DNA of 64,000 bases from Acidovorax sp. (GTDB taxonomy: Bacteria; Pseudomonadota; Gammaproteobacteria; Burkholderiales; Burkholderiaceae_C). The DNA is taken from assembly GCA_031277855.1 (NCBI GenBank), contig JAITLO010000046.1, positions 1 through 64,000 on the forward strand, given 5' to 3'. This document shows positions 62,825 to 64,000 of this stretch, in pieces. The position numbers were made by a program, and so were the translations under genes. Under the pieces are notes generated by a model, which saw only the letters and a list, made by a program, of their open reading frames with translations, searched no databases and was not told where the DNA came from. Positions within the stretch are counted from its first letter, which is position 1, and every line of letters starts with the position of its first letter.

Positions 62825-63808
62825 GTGGAATGTGGCAAAAACATCGTCATCCTGGGTACAGGAGGCACGATTGCCGGGGTGGCCGAGGATGCAGGCGCCA
62901 GCGTGGGCTACAAACCGGCCCAGCTAGGCATAGCCCAGTTGCTGCAGGCAGTGCCAGATTTGCAGCGGCTGGCTGGCGCTGCCTTGCAGGCAGAGCAGCT
63001 GGCACAACTGGACAGCAAAGACATGGACCACGCCACCTGGCGCCTGCTGGCCCAACGCTGTGCCGAATTGCTGGCGCGTGAGAATGTGGGCGCCATCGTC
63101 ATCACCCATGGCACGGACACGCTGGAAGAAACCGCCTGGTTTTTGCAATGTGTGCTGGCTCCTGCCAAGCCCGTGGTGCTGACCTGCGCCATGCGACCTG
63201 CGAGTGCTGTTTCGGCCGATGGCCCAGGCAATCTGCGCGATGCCGTGGCCTGCGCGGCCCATGACCGGGCTGCGGGCCGCGGCGTGCTGGCCGTGATGCA
63301 AGGCCAGGTGTTTGCTGCCCGCCAGGTCAGCAAAACCCATCCCTACCGGGTGGACGCTTTTGATGGTGGCGAGGCCGGCCCTCTGGGCTGGATCGAAGAA
63401 GGGCGGGTGCGCTGGGCCGCTGCGGCTGCCCAGCAGGCCGCGCAGTCCTTGCCGCCCGCCACGGCCTTGCCCGAAGCCGAACACTGGCCGCAGGTGGAAC
63501 TGCTGAGCAGCCATGCCGGCTGCAGTACCGCCGTGGCCCTGGCCCAGGTGCAGGCTTTGTGCGCCGCCGGCGTGCGCGGCTTGGTGGTGGCAGGCACTGG
63601 CAATGGCACCACCCACAAAGCGCTGGACGTGGCGCTGGACCATGCCCAGGCCCAAGGCCTGGCCGTGCGCCGTACCACACGTTGCGCGCGTGGGCGCGTG
63701 GTGCAAGCCCAGGGCGCCGATGACAGCCGCGTTAGCGCACTGCCGGCGGTGAAGGCGCGCATCAGCCTGATGCTGGAGTTAATGGGCTGGCCCAGAACGG
63801 ATAGGTAG
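62825..63808 (+). CDS. Asparaginase
   Basis: A 327-aa asparaginase that converts asparagine to aspartate and ammonia. Active-site motifs are ILGTGGTIAG (T12, T15) and ITHGTDTLEETA (T97-D98), and K is in QVSKTHPYRVDAF. No signal peptide is visible, so it is cytoplasmic. The start is GTG with AAGGA seven bases upstream. Its promoter overlaps the lexA SOS boxes. Confidence 0.92.
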   Translation: MECGKNIVILGTGGTIAGVAEDAGASVGYKPAQLGIAQLLQAVPDLQRLAGAALQAEQLAQLDSKDMDHATWRLLAQRCAELLARENVGAIVITHGTDTLEETAWFLQCVLAPAKPVVLTCAMRPASAVSADGPGNLRDAVACAAHDRAAGRGVLAVMQGQVFAARQVSKTHPYRVDAFDGGEAGPLGWIEEGRVRWAAAAAQQAAQSLPPATALPEAEHWPQVELLSSHAGCSTAVALAQVQALCAAGVRGLVVAGTGNGTTHKALDVALDHAQAQGLAVRRTTRCARGRVVQAQGADDSRVSALPAVKARISLMLELMGWPRTDR

Positions 63809-63913
63809 CTAATCCTCAAGCCTCAGAGGGCAACCTCCATCTCGTTCCCACAAGTGCCATGTGCAACTGACAGTTGCTGAAGATTGACAAGGCATGTGTG
63901 TGGCAATATATTT

Positions 63914-63929
63914 TGGAATGATCATTCCA
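63914..63929. promoter_or_regulatory. Perfect 16-bp palindrome, TetR-type operator candidate
   Basis: TGGAATGATCATTCCA lies 20 bases before the next start codon. Confidence 0.6.
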
Positions 63930-63948
63930 GAAAGTGAACTGTCCTGTC

Positions 63949-64000
63949 ATGCGCAGCAAAGCATTTGAGTCAGACGATATTGCCGACGCCGCCATGCAGG
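63949..64000 (+). CDS. Start of a probable TetR-family regulator (3' truncated by window edge)
   Basis: Only 17 codons are present: MRSKAFESDDIADAAMQ. The DDIADAAMQ text and the palindrome just upstream fit a TetR/AcrR regulator, but too little is visible to be sure. Confidence 0.4.
   Translation, partial: MRSKAFESDDIADAAMQ

Overview
The window looks like a chromosomal segment of a beta-proteobacterium of the Comamonadaceae, most likely Comamonas or a close relative. This rests on gene content (a liv-type ABC operon, a TrpXYZ-type ABC operon, PolB, LexA, ETF-QO, a MocR regulator), on high-GC codon use, and on a dispersed GC-rich intergenic repeat that often abuts stop codons. The family assignment is inference; no rRNA marker is present.

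Region 1 (1-17985, all on +) is the distal part of a type VI secretion (T6SS) locus. It opens inside vgrG, whose spike tail ends in 37 uninterrupted seven-residue repeats. A cargo and adaptor cassette follows (DUF2169 fused to pentapeptide repeats, a second pentapeptide protein, DUF3540, DUF4150/PAAR-like), then the membrane and baseplate genes tssJ-tssK-tssL-tssM, many joined by ATGA overlaps. After tssM comes an unusual tail: a 118-aa orphan, then SapC, a Crp/Fnr-like regulator and a periplasmic ligand-binding protein translated with 4-nt overlaps. An AT-rich islet with a CsgG-like lipoprotein, a 24-bp perfect palindrome and a second Crp/Fnr-like regulator closes the region. The sheath genes (tssBC), hcp and tssH must lie outside the window.

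Region 2 (18134-31756) is metabolic and transport DNA: a five-gene liv-type ABC operon, a MarR-MATE pair with a palindromic operator, a divergent LysE exporter/MocR regulator pair, a 274-bp element with terminal inverted repeats and nested hairpins, and a fadB-like/fadA-like beta-oxidation pair.

Region 3 (about 31.8-37.6 kb) is a variable, partly AT-rich segment. It holds a VOC protein, an M15-like peptidase, an orphan, a DUF418 membrane protein coupled to a TetR regulator, and a hipBA module. hipBA sits between the functional 3' end of polB and a second, intact-looking copy of the last 75 or so codons of polB, so it appears to have entered by a gene-end duplication event.

Region 4 (37.6-64.0 kb) is ordinary chromosome: polB with a LexA box, small hypotheticals, GNAT, a chemotaxis receptor, a purine nucleoside permease, a MinD-like ATPase, a diguanylate cyclase, a SulP transporter, a BON lipoprotein, a cystathionine beta-lyase-like enzyme, lysP with an attenuator-like leader, pirin and a retropepsin-like protease, a TrpXYZ-like ABC operon, a methyltransferase, ETF-QO, pdxH, lexA with two SOS boxes facing an asparaginase gene, and the first codons of a probable TetR gene behind a perfect palindrome.
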